From the NCBI GenBank assembly GCA_021927905.1, contig BLLK01000062.1, forward strand, positions 806,001 through 870,000: 64,000 bases of DNA, given 5' to 3'. Of the stretch, positions 1 to 10,600 are shown one piece after another. The stretch comes from Chaetoceros tenuissimus (lineage: Eukaryota; Bacillariophyta; Thalassiosirophyceae; Chaetocerotales; Chaetocerotaceae). Position numbers and translations under genes: made by a program. The notes under the pieces are model-generated. The model did no database searches and was not told the origin of the DNA. It was given only the letters and a program-made list of their open reading frames with translations. Position 1 is the stretch's first letter. Every line of letters starts with the position of its first letter.

Positions 1-691
1 TACTAGATACTATGGGTAAAATTTATATGCGCAGAAGTCCAAACTCGGTCGCTGAGGCGTTAAAATTTTGTACGAGTGCAGGTAAGTTTTCGCAAAAAAA
101 TGACTTTGTTTATCAATTTTTAACTTTTTTAAGTACTGACAATCTTCTCATTATTCGAAAGAAAACTGCTTTACAAAATCAATCAAAGAATATCGTTATT
201 CAAAGACTGAAAATGGAAACGATAAAATTGCTGAACTCCTTTGCAATTTGATGCAAACCAAGAATAGAATCTCGACACTGAAGGAAGACCTCGTTGGGAT
301 TAGTAAAAATATGCAGGACTCAAAGGAAAAGAAGATAACGAAAGATAACAACACAATCTTGTCAAAAGATCTTTGTGAGAGTGAGAGTGATGCTGATGAT
401 AATGACGAATGTGGGAGCGAAGCAGGAAGCGATGTTGGAAGTGACAACAGAAGTGAAATAGGAAGTATTGATGGAGAGGGAAGCACTGTTGGTGATGAAA
501 TTAGCGCAGCATCATCACATGATATGAAAGGTGCAGAACAGAATGGATTCTTTAACTTCTTCTTTCCGTTTGTCAATACCTCAAAAGAATATTATAGTTG
601 GGACGAAGGGTCTCAAGGATCATACTATTCTGATGAGGAAGAGACTGCACATGAAGAGCAAAGAGAGGGTGGGGAAGTTGAGAAGAATTAA
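1..691 (+). CDS. Hypothetical acidic protein, two exons, possibly cut by the left edge
   Basis: Exon 1 runs to 81 and exon 2 is 162-691, around an 80-bp GTAAGT intron (82-161). The splice keeps the frame (phase 1) and avoids an in-frame stop at 137. The first ATG is at 12, but the frame is open to the window edge, so the true start may lie outside. From that ATG the product is 199 aa. The middle is charged and helical (MQTKNRISTLKEDLVGISK). It is followed by an acidic Gly-Ser-Asp tract with a loose G-S-D/E rhythm (SEAGSDVGSDNRSEIGS). I see no recognisable domain. The gene converges on the Aurora kinase. Function unknown. Confidence 0.6.
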
Positions 692-1085
692 TAAATGTTT
701 TCATAGCCTACGAATTACAATTATGGGAGAGAAATATAAATATGCTATCACTACCGAGAGAGAGAGAAGCTTTACTGCGATATCATATGTATTATACACT
801 GAAATGATTTCATTCGAATTGCAAAGATTCAATTTTCCACTATTCCTATTGACCCTTATTATACCAAACAAGGTACTTATAATTTTTATAATGTAAAAGC
901 AAAATAAACAATAAATTTTATTGAATAACGTCATGAGTCAGATTTCATCCATTGTAGAGTATTTTATATTATTTTGTGCTAAATACAAAGCTTGATACAA
1001 CTTGTTCTGTATGCTTTCCAAGTCCTCCAAGGAATCGGAACGACAGTAAATAAAAAAGTTGACCATCTTCTTCGTACAATTCCCC
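692..1085. other. Intergenic, convergent
   Basis: This 394-bp stretch lies between the stops of the acidic protein and the Aurora kinase. It is AT-rich and holds only short chance reading frames. The 3' UTRs and polyadenylation signals of both genes are expected here. Confidence 0.6.
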
Positions 1086-2063
1086 TTATCTGCTTCTCTT
1101 TAGGCATCTTTGGATCCATGGATGCTTTGGCACACTCTCAAGTGACATTCTTCTATTAGGATCCTTTTGCAAAAGATTAGAGATTAAATCTTGAGCATCT
1201 TTGGCAACTCCTGGAGGGAATTTCAGATCCACACGAGAGATTCTACGGTAGGTTGCAGCGTGACCTTCTGCTTCAAAAGGAGGAGATCCAACCAAAAATT
1301 CGTACAAAAGTACTCCTAAACTCCAGATATCCACGCGCTCATCGTGATCTCTTCCTTCAACCATCTCAGGAGGAAGATAGTCAAGAGTTCCGCAAAGAGT
1401 ATTTCTTCTAGAAGAAGGAGCATGAACAGACCAACCAAAGTCAGCAATCTTGATATCACCAGTAGCTCCAATGAGCAAGTTCTCAGGCTTGATATCACGA
1501 TGAATAACATGCTTCTTGTGACAGTGTGCAAGAGCCTTGCTCAAATCAGATATGTAAGTCGCACTCCTCTTTTCATCAAAGCGACCTTTGGAGGTCAATT
1601 TTTTGTAAAGTTCTCCACCAGGACTGTATTCCAAAATGAGATAAATTCGTTTCGCATCGTAAAAGTATCCATACATTCTCAAAATATTTTTATGGCGCAA
1701 ATGAGACTGGATTTCGATTTCTCTTCGAAGTTGATGTTCTACACCCGCCTTTAGCAGTTGAGACTTTTGCAAGACCTTGAGTGCTACAATGTATTTGGTT
1801 CTCTTCTCACGTGCAAGGTATACAGAACCGAATTTTCCTCTTCCTAATGGTTTTCCAATTTCGAAATCATCAAGAGTCCATTGCTTTCCCTTTTGTGCTG
1901 CCTCGACTTCTTTTTGAAAAGCAGCAGTGGAAGTTGACGAGGACGGGTTGTGATCAACATGAGAAAGGGGAGCACGATGAGATTGATCCTGATGCGAACG
2001 CTTGACTCCAGAAGAAGCGTGTTGGTACTGGAATTGAGGGTTTTCCTTGCTTTCCGTATTCAT
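1086..2063 (-). CDS. Aurora-type mitotic serine/threonine kinase
   Basis: Single-exon gene for a 325-aa protein with a short Ser/Gln-rich N-terminal tail and one kinase domain from about residue 67 to the end. Visible motifs are the glycine loop GRGKFGSV, the VALK lysine, the catalytic loop [13 protein letters not shown] as ADFGWSVHA, and the activation segment [16 protein letters not shown]. The [20 protein letters not shown] stretch is diagnostic for Aurora kinases, whose activation-loop Thr follows the RRN. Auroras drive centrosome, spindle and chromosome-passenger functions in mitosis. The length is normal for a one-Aurora protist, and no D-box or KEN-type degron stands out. It is divergent from the phosphatase at 2552. 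Confidence 0.95.
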   Translation of the reverse strand: MNTESKENPQFQYQHASSGVKRSHQDQSHRAPLSHVDHNPSSSTSTAAFQKEVEAAQKGKQWTLDDFEIGKPLGRGKFGSVYLAREKRTKYIVALKVLQKSQLLKAGVEHQLRREIEIQSHLRHKNILRMYGYFYDAKRIYLILEYSPGGELYKKLTSKGRFDEKRSATYISDLSKALAHCHKKHVIHRDIKPENLLIGATGDIKIADFGWSVHAPSSRRNTLCGTLDYLPPEMVEGRDHDERVDIWSLGVLLYEFLVGSPPFEAEGHAATYRRISRVDLKFPPGVAKDAQDLISNLLQKDPNRRMSLESVPKHPWIQRCLKRSR

Positions 2064-2551
2064 GATATCTTAGCTATTATCGATTGTAATGGAATACGTT
2101 TCGAGTAATAATGGAAAAGGCACTCTCATGCAATCATTTTTGAAATGAAGTTTGATCGCTCATTATCGCCAAAACAACCGTTTTCTTCAGGAAAGGGGAG
2201 GAGAGCCGCGTAGGCGTAAAGCCTCGCCAGTTTACTTAACCCCTGTACGTACGGCTTTAAAATCTGTGACATCATTGACACTATTTATGTACGTATAAAG
2301 AATAGTATCAAATTACAATGACGAAATGATTGGCTTTGGTTGCCCATCAATTTACCATCTACACAATCATAATATAGCAGCAGTTATATAGGTTATTAAT
2401 ACGGGAATGGGTAGGCGTTAGGAGTCATTTAGATCGTTTTGGAAGAAGAAAAAAAAACTTCCTTCGTCCCTTCCTTGTGTATGCACCACACATCATTCAT
2501 TTAATTCAACAAAGAATCTACTAACATTAATTCAACAAACAATCTATTAAC
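2064..2551. promoter_or_regulatory. Divergent promoter region, Aurora kinase / phosphatase
   Basis: 488 bp separate the two start codons. The stretch contains a GTACGTAC palindrome at 2245-2252 and a GTACGTA variant at 2289, a motif that recurs in other intergenic regions of this window. No TATA box can be assigned with confidence. Confidence 0.4.
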
Positions 2552-3476
2552 ATGGGAGCTGTACATGGCGTCTATTTGAAGTACGTTGGACTTTCTGCAA
2601 TCTCGTATGCAGGGTATTCCTATTTACTAACAACAGGTGATGCAGCAGAACTCCTTTCAACATCTGAGGGATTTCGTCGCCTCGTCTCCTCTGTCGTACA
2701 AAATCCGACTGCATTGTCCATGACAGAACTTAAAATCGTTGCAGCGGCTATTCTCAAATACTCGACAATTTTGAATGGAACAATAGCAGCATTATTCAAA
2801 GCCGAAGTAGGCATGGGATTGATTGGAAAGGATCCAACTACAGGTCAAATACCACTCTGGAGTTATATCCTTTATTTTCCATTTCATCTCCCTTCTATTC
2901 TTTACACTAGAATCCATGCTGCAAAAGATAGAAAGAAGAAACCACCTGTGCCAACTGCTAGTGAGGTTCAAGATGGTTGGTATGTTGGTGGAATGTATGC
3001 TGATTCCATGAACAAAAAATGGGGAGGGATTGTGGATTTGACTGTAGAATTTCCAGAGAGATGCTTTGATTGTACAGAAAGTTATAAACTTGTTGCATCT
3101 TGGGATGGTGTTCCTCCTTCTCCTGAAAAGATTGAAGAAGCTGCTTCATTTGCAGTAGAAGCAAGAAAAAAGGGTGATGTGCTAGTTCATTGTGCTCATG
3201 GAAGGTAAGTATCTATGTATGAATATATGAATATACATCTATGACATATTAAGTATTGATTTGTTCTAATTTTGGTATATATGTGAATTACTCAGAGGCC
3301 GAAGTACAACTTTAATGTGTGCTGCACTCGTAAAAGCGGGACTTTTTGCCACTTGGGAGGAAGCTTTCGAAAAGGGTATCAAGCCTGGAAGAAGTGTTTG
3401 TAAGCTGAACAAGCGAATGAAGGCTGCATTGACTGAATGGCAGAGAATTTATGTGGACGGAAAGAAGGGACAGTAA
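2552..3476 (+). CDS. Membrane-anchored dual-specificity phosphatase
   Basis: Exons 2552-3204 and 3296-3476 flank a 91-bp GTAAGT...CAG intron and give 277 aa. The intron splits the active-site loop: the joined sequence reads HCAHGRGRST, a full HCx5R(S/T) cysteine-phosphatase signature with Cys214 and Arg220. The likely general-acid Asp is in SWDGVPPSP upstream. Residues 1-115 hold hydrophobic stretches (LSAISYAGYSYLL; IPLWSYILYFPFHLP), so the enzyme is probably bound to a membrane. A membrane N-terminus with a compact DSP domain resembles plant and algal YnbD-like or PTPMT-like phosphatases. The substrate, protein or phospholipid, cannot be told. The start is the first ATG of a long open frame. 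Confidence 0.88.
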
Positions 3477-4015
3477 TATCTTTGATATAACTTACTGTTA
3501 CTATCGACACGCTATTTGAAATCGCTATTTTCACGCCCCAAGCAATGCCATTTTTTGAGATGAAGAATGTTATTCTAATTTTTGCAGTGCTATGAAGATC
3601 ATAAATATATGACAGAGGTAGAGCTCTACTAATTGGAACAAATAAATAAATTGCAGTTTTGAAATACTGAATGAAACTTGTTATTTATTGCTTCTGATGT
3701 TCATCGTCATTGAAAGAAACAACGCTTCATTTTTTCATTCTAAATTGATGCAAAATGGGGCTAATTGACACTTTCCAGCGAGCACCTGGAGTCTTGTTCG
3801 GGTGAAAGAACACATGTTCTATTTTTGGTGAGCATCGAGCATCGACAAGGCAACAACACATCCCGCACATCATCGTTCTTCACTGTAAGTAGAGAATACA
3901 CTCTAAGCAGAACATATAGCAAGAGAGCTTTTCGTTGGTTTCCTTGTTTGATTGAAGTACAGTATACAAAAGTTAGGGACTAAGGTGTATGCAGAAAAGA
4001 TAGTTCTCTTAGTTG
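3477..4015. other. Intergenic; probable leader with a 78-bp intron
   Basis: A GTAAGT donor at 3885 and a CAG acceptor ending at 3962 define a candidate intron of exactly 78 bp, the commonest intron size here. A stop at 4010 lies in the downstream frame just before the ATG, so any upstream exon would be untranslated leader of the next gene. Nothing else is identifiable. Confidence 0.35.
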
Positions 4016-5830
4016 ATGCCACCTGCTCTGAAGGACAGCATCATCTCACAAGAAGAATATTTGATATTCCAAGAGAAGCTATTCAATCACGACAAAATGG
4101 AAGCACGGTTGCCTCAGGCTCCTCCCCAGACTCCTTCTCCAATGAGAAGGTTTCGAAATGTTCTAGATAAAAGTAGAAATGGGTTGGGAAAATCTAGAAA
4201 TGGACCAGGACTATTTGGAACACCTATCAAGAGTCCCCTGAATAAATCTCGAAATGGTCTAGATCGTTCATGGAACGGAATGATGAATCGGAAAAATAGG
4301 CTGGACCGTTCGGCCAACGGCTTGGATAACTCTTTATCTGGATTATCACCCGAAGATGAAGGTAAGTGACTTATTTTCTTTTCAGAACCAACTTTTGGCT
4401 ATGGGACTAATAAATCTAATAATTCGTATCTTTTCCTAGCGAGGAGAATCAAAAGGTTTGGTAGAAATCGGAACATGTGGGAGGATAAGGGAAAGCAAAA
4501 TACTCCCAATGGGATAAAGCCAAAAAGGCACATTGTCAAAATTAAAACTGTATCGCCAGATGACGATAGACTACCACCATCACATATGGTGGCATCTCCC
4601 GGTTCCGACATTATAGCTCGAAAAGGTTTTGTGGGGAATACTAAATTTCTAAAGGGTATAAAGAAAGGCGATCCAGATGCAGAACGTGGTTACTTTGCAA
4701 ATTTTCCCCCAAAGGATACAGCAGCAATCATGGATGAAATGATTGCAAAGAATAAGGAATTGACAAAGCAACCATTCCCATATTGTGTGACCTTTACTTT
4801 GTGGGCGACAGACAATGTGAACACATATGGAAGATCTCTTGCGCAGATTTTCTATTTACTTGGAGTGAAACTTGTTGATGGCACAATAGACGAGGTTGAA
4901 CTTATACCTTTGGATAAATTGAAACGACCAAGAATTGATGTTGTAGTTAGTTGTTCGGGTGTGTTTCGAGACCTCTTTATGAACCAAATGACGTTGTTAG
5001 ATCAAGCAATTAAAATGGTCGCCGAAGCAAAAGAACCACCAGAGATGAACTACATTCGGAAGCATTCTTTCCAAATGACACAAGAATTAAGTTGTGGTAT
5101 AAGAGAAGCTGCGACTAGAGTGTTCTCTAACAGTGCTGGATCGTACAGTGCAAATATTGCAGCTTGGGTACAGAGTAATGAGTGGGAATCGGAAACACAA
5201 TTACAACGACAATTCCTTGCAAGAAAATGCTATGCATTCAACTCTGATAAGCCTGGTCTGATGGAGTACAAGAGTGAAATGTTCAAGGCAGCCCTCAGGA
5301 ATAGTGATGTCACTATCCAAAACTTGGACCTCAATGATATTCTTTCAATCACAGATGTTCCACACTACTATGATTCGGATCCAACAAAAGTGATTCAAGC
5401 GTTGAGATATGATGGGAAGAGGCCTGCATGCCTATTGGCTAAAACTACGGCCGAAGGCCATGAAGTACACACTTTGAATGAAACGATTCGAATAGATTCA
5501 ATGGCAAAGATCCTCAGTCCTGATTACTATGAAAAAATTTTAAAGCAAAACGAAGACGGAGTTAAGGAAATTAGCAACTGCTTGCGTAATATGTTAGGTT
5601 GGGCTGTGACCTCTGGTAATGTGGACACATTTTTATTCGAGATTGCAAGTAGTATATTTATGGAAGATCGAGAAATGGTTTTGCGATTACGAGAAAAAGA
5701 CAACACTTCGTTCAGAAATTTGTTGTCGACATTTGTTAAAGCTGGTGAACAGGGATACTGGGAAACAAGTGAAAAGAAGATTGTCAAATTAAGGGAATTG
5801 AAAAAGTTCGCAGAATCAGGGTTCGATTAG
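4016..5830 (+). CDS. Free-standing magnesium-chelatase H (CobN/BchH) C-terminal domain protein
   Basis: Exons 4016-4361 and 4440-5830 with a 78-bp intron give 578 aa. Residues from about 240 to the end match the C-terminal third of ChlH/BchH, the porphyrin-binding subunit of magnesium chelatase. Landmarks are VTFTLWATDNVNTYG, RPRIDVVVSCSGVFRDLF, REAATRVFSNSAGSYSANI, FQMTQEL and HYYDSDPTKVIQALR. Normal ChlH is about 1300-1450 aa, so the N-terminal two thirds, including the region tied to porphyrin binding and catalysis, are absent. In their place is a basic low-complexity N-terminus with about six copies of a K/R-S-R-N-G-L-D-like unit. No signal peptide or plastid motif is visible. It could be a regulatory paralog, a scaffold, or a decaying copy. 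The frame and splice sites are intact. Confidence 0.85.
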
Positions 5831-6058
5831 AAATGAACATAAAAGTCGGGACAAAAGTGCTTACTTAAATAAAAAATGCAAGAGGAAGTCTTGATGATTA
5901 TAAATTGTAGTAATACTGAAATACAGCAAAGCCAATTGTTATTATATCTATTAAAGTTGTTTTCCTAAGTGTAATTAGAAGTGGATAGAACTAGTCTTTT
6001 TACTCTTCAATACTTCTCTAAAAAAGACATGACCTCATTTTTACGTAACATCAAAAGC

Positions 6059-7417
6059 TCAAATCTTCATCTTCATCATTGAGCTCCCAAGAATAGTGAT
6101 TTTAGTAACCGTACTAAAAGCACGAAGAGGATCTTTACGTATCAAAGAGTAGACTAAGCTCAAAATTGCCTTTGAATCACCTTTACTTGAGACTAGCATA
6201 AATGGAAGGAGATTGCTCATTCTGTTGAGGTTCAACCAATCAATGTCTACGATAGATTCTATTGCCATGACAGCTGTTGAGTTCACGAACCCAAGATTTT
6301 CATCCAAATCGCCATAAACATCAAGAGTCATTTGTTGACCGGACTCGTTCTTTAGAAAGAAGAGACCAAATTCGTCTGGAAAGAAAGTGAATGTGAAGTT
6401 CATCAGACAGCCTACAGCGAAAAATGCAATCTCTGGTTCTACATCATCAATGGACATAATACAATGATGAAGGACTGGCGAGCCTTTGTATACCCGTTTC
6501 AATACATAAGGAAAACGTCTCAAAAGAGCCATGTCGCGGTCCAAAGAACCTATGCTGTGGAAAACCTGAAAGTTCCTTTCAACAAGGATTTGGAAGAAAT
6601 CATCTTCATTCACTAGATTTCTATCGCACAAGTCCATCAAGATGGTACAGTGTAAATCATCATTGTGCGCTGAGCACATTCTATCATCCGTGACAAACTG
6701 TTCAGTTGTTGAAAGGTCCTGTAGCAATGAACCTTTACCATCTTTCTTCAGTAGAAGTCCTCCTTTTGTGTGATTATCAATCACATGATCTAAACGTTGT
6801 TTTGCGCCTTCCTCAGCAAAAATTGGTACAAAAGCAGCTGCAGTAGGGTCTTTGGCAATCAATTCAATAGGAAAATCATGACTTTCGATGATCTGGTGAT
6901 CCTCATGACCAACATTAATCCGAATTGTATTCACCAGCAATGTGAGAACTTCTGGAAGGTACTGAATCAATGTGCGAACTTCTCCTTCTGTATCATTATG
7001 GATGTGAAGAGATACGCAAATGAAAGAAATCGCTGCGTCAAGCAGATACTCCAGCCATTCGCTTGCACTTTGAACCGTAGTAAATAATTCCTGATCACGA
7101 CGAAAAACCTCCAGGTCCTTTTCGATTATAGCTTTTGCTTTCTCCGTGTATGATTGATGCCCATGTAAGGAATCCTTCCATATGTTAGAGAAATTGTCAA
7201 TCTCCTGGGAAAATTCTTCCAGTTTAGACTCCACTCTTTCTCTGAAGTTCTTTGGCATCTCTTCAATTTTCTCAAAGACATCATGAATTCTTTCCAAATC
7301 TATCATAGTCAAGGAATTTCTTTGGTTGTTCAATTTGTATATAGAAATTATGAGCACGTAGGATGATAGAAACATGAAGATTTTGTGTCCAGTTCCAAAC
7401 AACAAACACGATTCCAT
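6059..7417 (-). CDS. Hypothetical helical protein, possibly membrane-anchored
   Basis: Single-exon 452-aa frame. From the ATG at 7417 the N-terminus has one hydrophobic segment (KIFMFLSSYVLIISIYKL). An in-frame ATG at 7306 would remove it and begin directly with an acidic helix (MIDLERIHDVFEKIEEM). The centre and C-terminus are made of short helical pieces (LLRRFPYVLKRV, LVYSLIRKDPLRAF) that faintly recall degenerate ankyrin-like proteins common in diatoms, but I cannot count true repeats. It ends in MMKMKI. It lies on the same strand as the DUF6824 gene, 190 bp downstream of it. Function unknown. Confidence 0.6.
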   Translation of the reverse strand: MESCLLFGTGHKIFMFLSSYVLIISIYKLNNQRNSLTMIDLERIHDVFEKIEEMPKNFRERVESKLEEFSQEIDNFSNIWKDSLHGHQSYTEKAKAIIEKDLEVFRRDQELFTTVQSASEWLEYLLDAAISFICVSLHIHNDTEGEVRTLIQYLPEVLTLLVNTIRINVGHEDHQIIESHDFPIELIAKDPTAAAFVPIFAEEGAKQRLDHVIDNHTKGGLLLKKDGKGSLLQDLSTTEQFVTDDRMCSAHNDDLHCTILMDLCDRNLVNEDDFFQILVERNFQVFHSIGSLDRDMALLRRFPYVLKRVYKGSPVLHHCIMSIDDVEPEIAFFAVGCLMNFTFTFFPDEFGLFFLKNESGQQMTLDVYGDLDENLGFVNSTAVMAIESIVDIDWLNLNRMSNLLPFMLVSSKGDSKAILSLVYSLIRKDPLRAFSTVTKITILGSSMMKMKI

Positions 7418-7440
7418 CAGAGATCAGATTTGATGGAAAA

Positions 7441-7456
7441 AGGGTTAGGGTTAGGG
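7441..7456. other. Short telomere-like motif
   Basis: AGGG followed by two TTAGGG units, just upstream of the 7417 start codon. Such teloboxes occur in promoters, and two units are too few to call an interstitial telomere. Confidence 0.4.
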
Positions 7457-7606
7457 ATTCATCACATTTCGGAACCATCAAAAGATTTACATTTTGTTTC
7501 ATTTTTGTAAGAAATACTTCAAGAATACATCGAATCAGTCGTGTGTTGCTGAATCATTCTACAGGAAAGCATTTTTGGGAATGATTGGTATTATGATAAA
7601 CACAAA

Positions 7607-10600
7607 TTAAACTGCTACTATCTTCTTCTTTTTACTCTCTTCAGTACCCCCAGAAAGATCTGTAGCTCTCTTCTTCCCAATGAAAACATTTTCTTCACTT
7701 TCTTTTCCTTCCTCAATATCAGGTGAGTCTTTCCTCTCCGCATTACACTTTATAGTCACTGTCCACTTTTCATTATTTACTTCAACATCCTCTATCGGCT
7801 GCTGTGGAAATCCTCCTCCCTTGATTTCCTCACAGATTTGTTTTTGACTAGATGTTCCTCCTTCAGTAAAAGCCTGTCTTGCTTTTTTAATGGCTTTTTC
7901 ATTACTAATTTCAGTGTAGAAACCAGTATCCTCGTCCTTCTTGAGGAATCTTCCAGGTGGATCACGCTTGCGAATAGTACTAACCACCTTTGCTGCAACA
8001 GTTGATTTCTCCTTTTTCGAGGCAGCTTGATATTCAGGCTTCAATTCTTTGACAAGTTTACGAAAAGATTTATTACCTGAATGAGAGTTGACTGCTCCTC
8101 CTCTTCCACAAAGGACATCGTTTTTGTTGATTTCTTTGATGAGGTGCATTTTTGATTTTCTCCCTCTCTTTTCGGAAGATTTGCACTCAGCGTCAATCTC
8201 TGTTTCGTTCTCAATCAATGATTCATCTGGTCGATTGTTTGCATTCTGAATAATATCGGAATCATCCTTGATCTCAACTAAATTTTTGTTTCCCTGATTA
8301 TCAGTTGAACTCTCAATTTCGGTCTCATTCACATCATCGAAATTCATCAAGGAGAGAAAGGTATTGGCATCTGACTCAGCCCTTCTGTTGATTGATCTAG
8401 GTTTGTACTTTCGATTCCGTTTAAAAACGTTTAGACACTCTTCTGCAGTGAATCCTATCGCAAAGCCCTTGTATGGTCTGCAATTGTAAATAGCTTGCCT
8501 TAGACCTATTGGGTCTCCTGAGGATCTCTGAAGCATCAGCATTAGATCCCGCTTGGTGGTTTGGATTGGCCTTGGTTCTTGTTCTTGATTGGCATTCTTG
8601 TAGTCGATAATGAAAAGAGTTTGATCAGAATTAGATGTGGAATAGTGGTCTGGATAGTCCTCAAACACTTGAAGGCACGCTTCTTTGGTTCTCCCCATTG
8701 CTAAGCAATAAGCTGGTTTGCCAGTATTCACAGCGCTGGTTACCCTAATTTGAATTGATCTCTTTTGTTCTGCTTCCGTTTTGGGCTTGTCGCTTGTTGC
8801 TGCAGCCTGATATCTGGAACTATGAACCATCTCTATTACTTCCCCGTATGTGGTTTCCTCTGGCTTTGGTTCGACATTGTTGTCATTGTATTCAATTATG
8901 AAAATAGGAGTCTTGGCATCAAATTTTGTGTTTGTTGTACGAGGTCCGGAGGGTTTGTGGTCTGGATAGTCCTCAAACACTTGAAGGCACGCTTCTTCGG
9001 TTCTCCCCATTGCTAAGCAATAAGCTGGTTTGCCAGAATTCAAAGCTGTGGTTACCCTAATTTGAATTGATCTCTTTTGTTCTGCTTCCGTTTTGGGCTT
9101 GTCGCTTGTTGCTGCAGCCTGATATCTGGAACTATGAACCATCTCTATTACTTCCCCGTATGTGGTTTCCTCTGGCTTTGGTTCGACATTGTTGTCATTG
9201 TATTCAATTATGAAAATAGGAGTCTTGGCATCAAATTTTGTGTTTGTTGTACGAGGTCCGGAGGGTTTGTGGTCTGGATAGTCCTCAAACACTTGAAGGC
9301 ACGCTTCTTCGGTTCTCCCCATTGCTAAGCAATAAGCTGGTTTGCCAGAATTCAAAGCTGTGGTTACCTTATATCGAATATATCTCTGTTCTGCGGTTTC
9401 TGCACGGGACTCATCACTTACTGCAGAATTCGGATATCTGGATGTACGAACCATCTCTATTACCTCTCCCTTGGATCTTTTCTGTGGCTTTGGTTCGACA
9501 TTGTTGTCCTTGTATTCAATTGTCCAAATAATAGCATCTAATTCCATTGTGTCAATAACTCGCTTGGAAACACCAGCAGTATGGAGTAGTTGTTCGACCT
9601 TAAACTCATCACCAGAAGTATCTGTATCAACCTCTCCAAATAATGTGTGAAATGCATCCATTGCATCGAAAGAACGATTGAAGATAGTTATAGGAATACC
9701 ATATTTTCGGTATTGTAATTGCTGGCAGACATGGTTGATTTTCATATACAAATCAATTGGAAATACCTCTCGTAGCTTAGCAAGCATGTCAGAGAAACCT
9801 GTGAAATGCTCTGGAAATGCATCAGAACAAAAATCAAGTTCGGCCGACACCGAATCATCATGCAAAAAGTCTTTGATGACACGGAATGTTTCAGGCATCA
9901 CAGTCCTATTCCAAAATTCAGTTTTCGCAGAGACGATGCTGAGAAGTGCCTTCACCTTCTCGTTGTCCTTGTGATTCTTGATGCTATTCATAATGCATGG
10001 ATCCATGAGGAAAGGACACCGATCGATAAGGATCATCAAAACATCACAAAATGCGGCATCATTAAACGCCTCGAGCCATTTCTTGAGTTCTTGGATCGTT
10101 CGAATTTTTAGATAGTCCATCAATTTACTAAATAACGGGAATGACCCTTCAGCAAAAATATTGATGCCAGCTTTCTTTTCATCTCCTCCAATCAGCAATG
10201 GAGGAATGCCAATGACACCCTCTTCCAAGAACGCCTCATTCATCTTCTCTACTTGTTTCGGATCAGCAAGTAGCTCCTTGACTAACTTGTCAGACAAAAG
10301 ATTGTCTCGTTCAAGAACTCTGTGAATGTGGCGATAGATTTCACCTGCAATTCCTTCAACTTTGACCTTTTCGAATTTCTCTCTCTGATCGCGAGTAGTG
10401 TAAAAAGCATTTCGGAGACATGCTGAATTCTTTATCATCCGAATCAAGTCATCAGGAGTCTTGATTGGATTATCTTCATCAAATGGACAATCCTCAAACT
10501 CTTTTGTCGTCCAAAATCGACCGCCATAATAGATGCCTTTGGAATCTTTCGAAGAGCTATCCTCATTGGCATTTCTCTTACGAACAAATTGTTTCTGCAA

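Noticed and set aside
7441-7456. Interstitial telomere or chromosome-end relic
   Set aside because: Only two full TTAGGG units, flanked by ordinary unique sequence.
8765-9328. Two identical plus-strand open frames of 83 codons opposite the DUF6824 gene
   Set aside because: They are antisense shadows of the 312-bp duplication; their identity only reflects the repeat.
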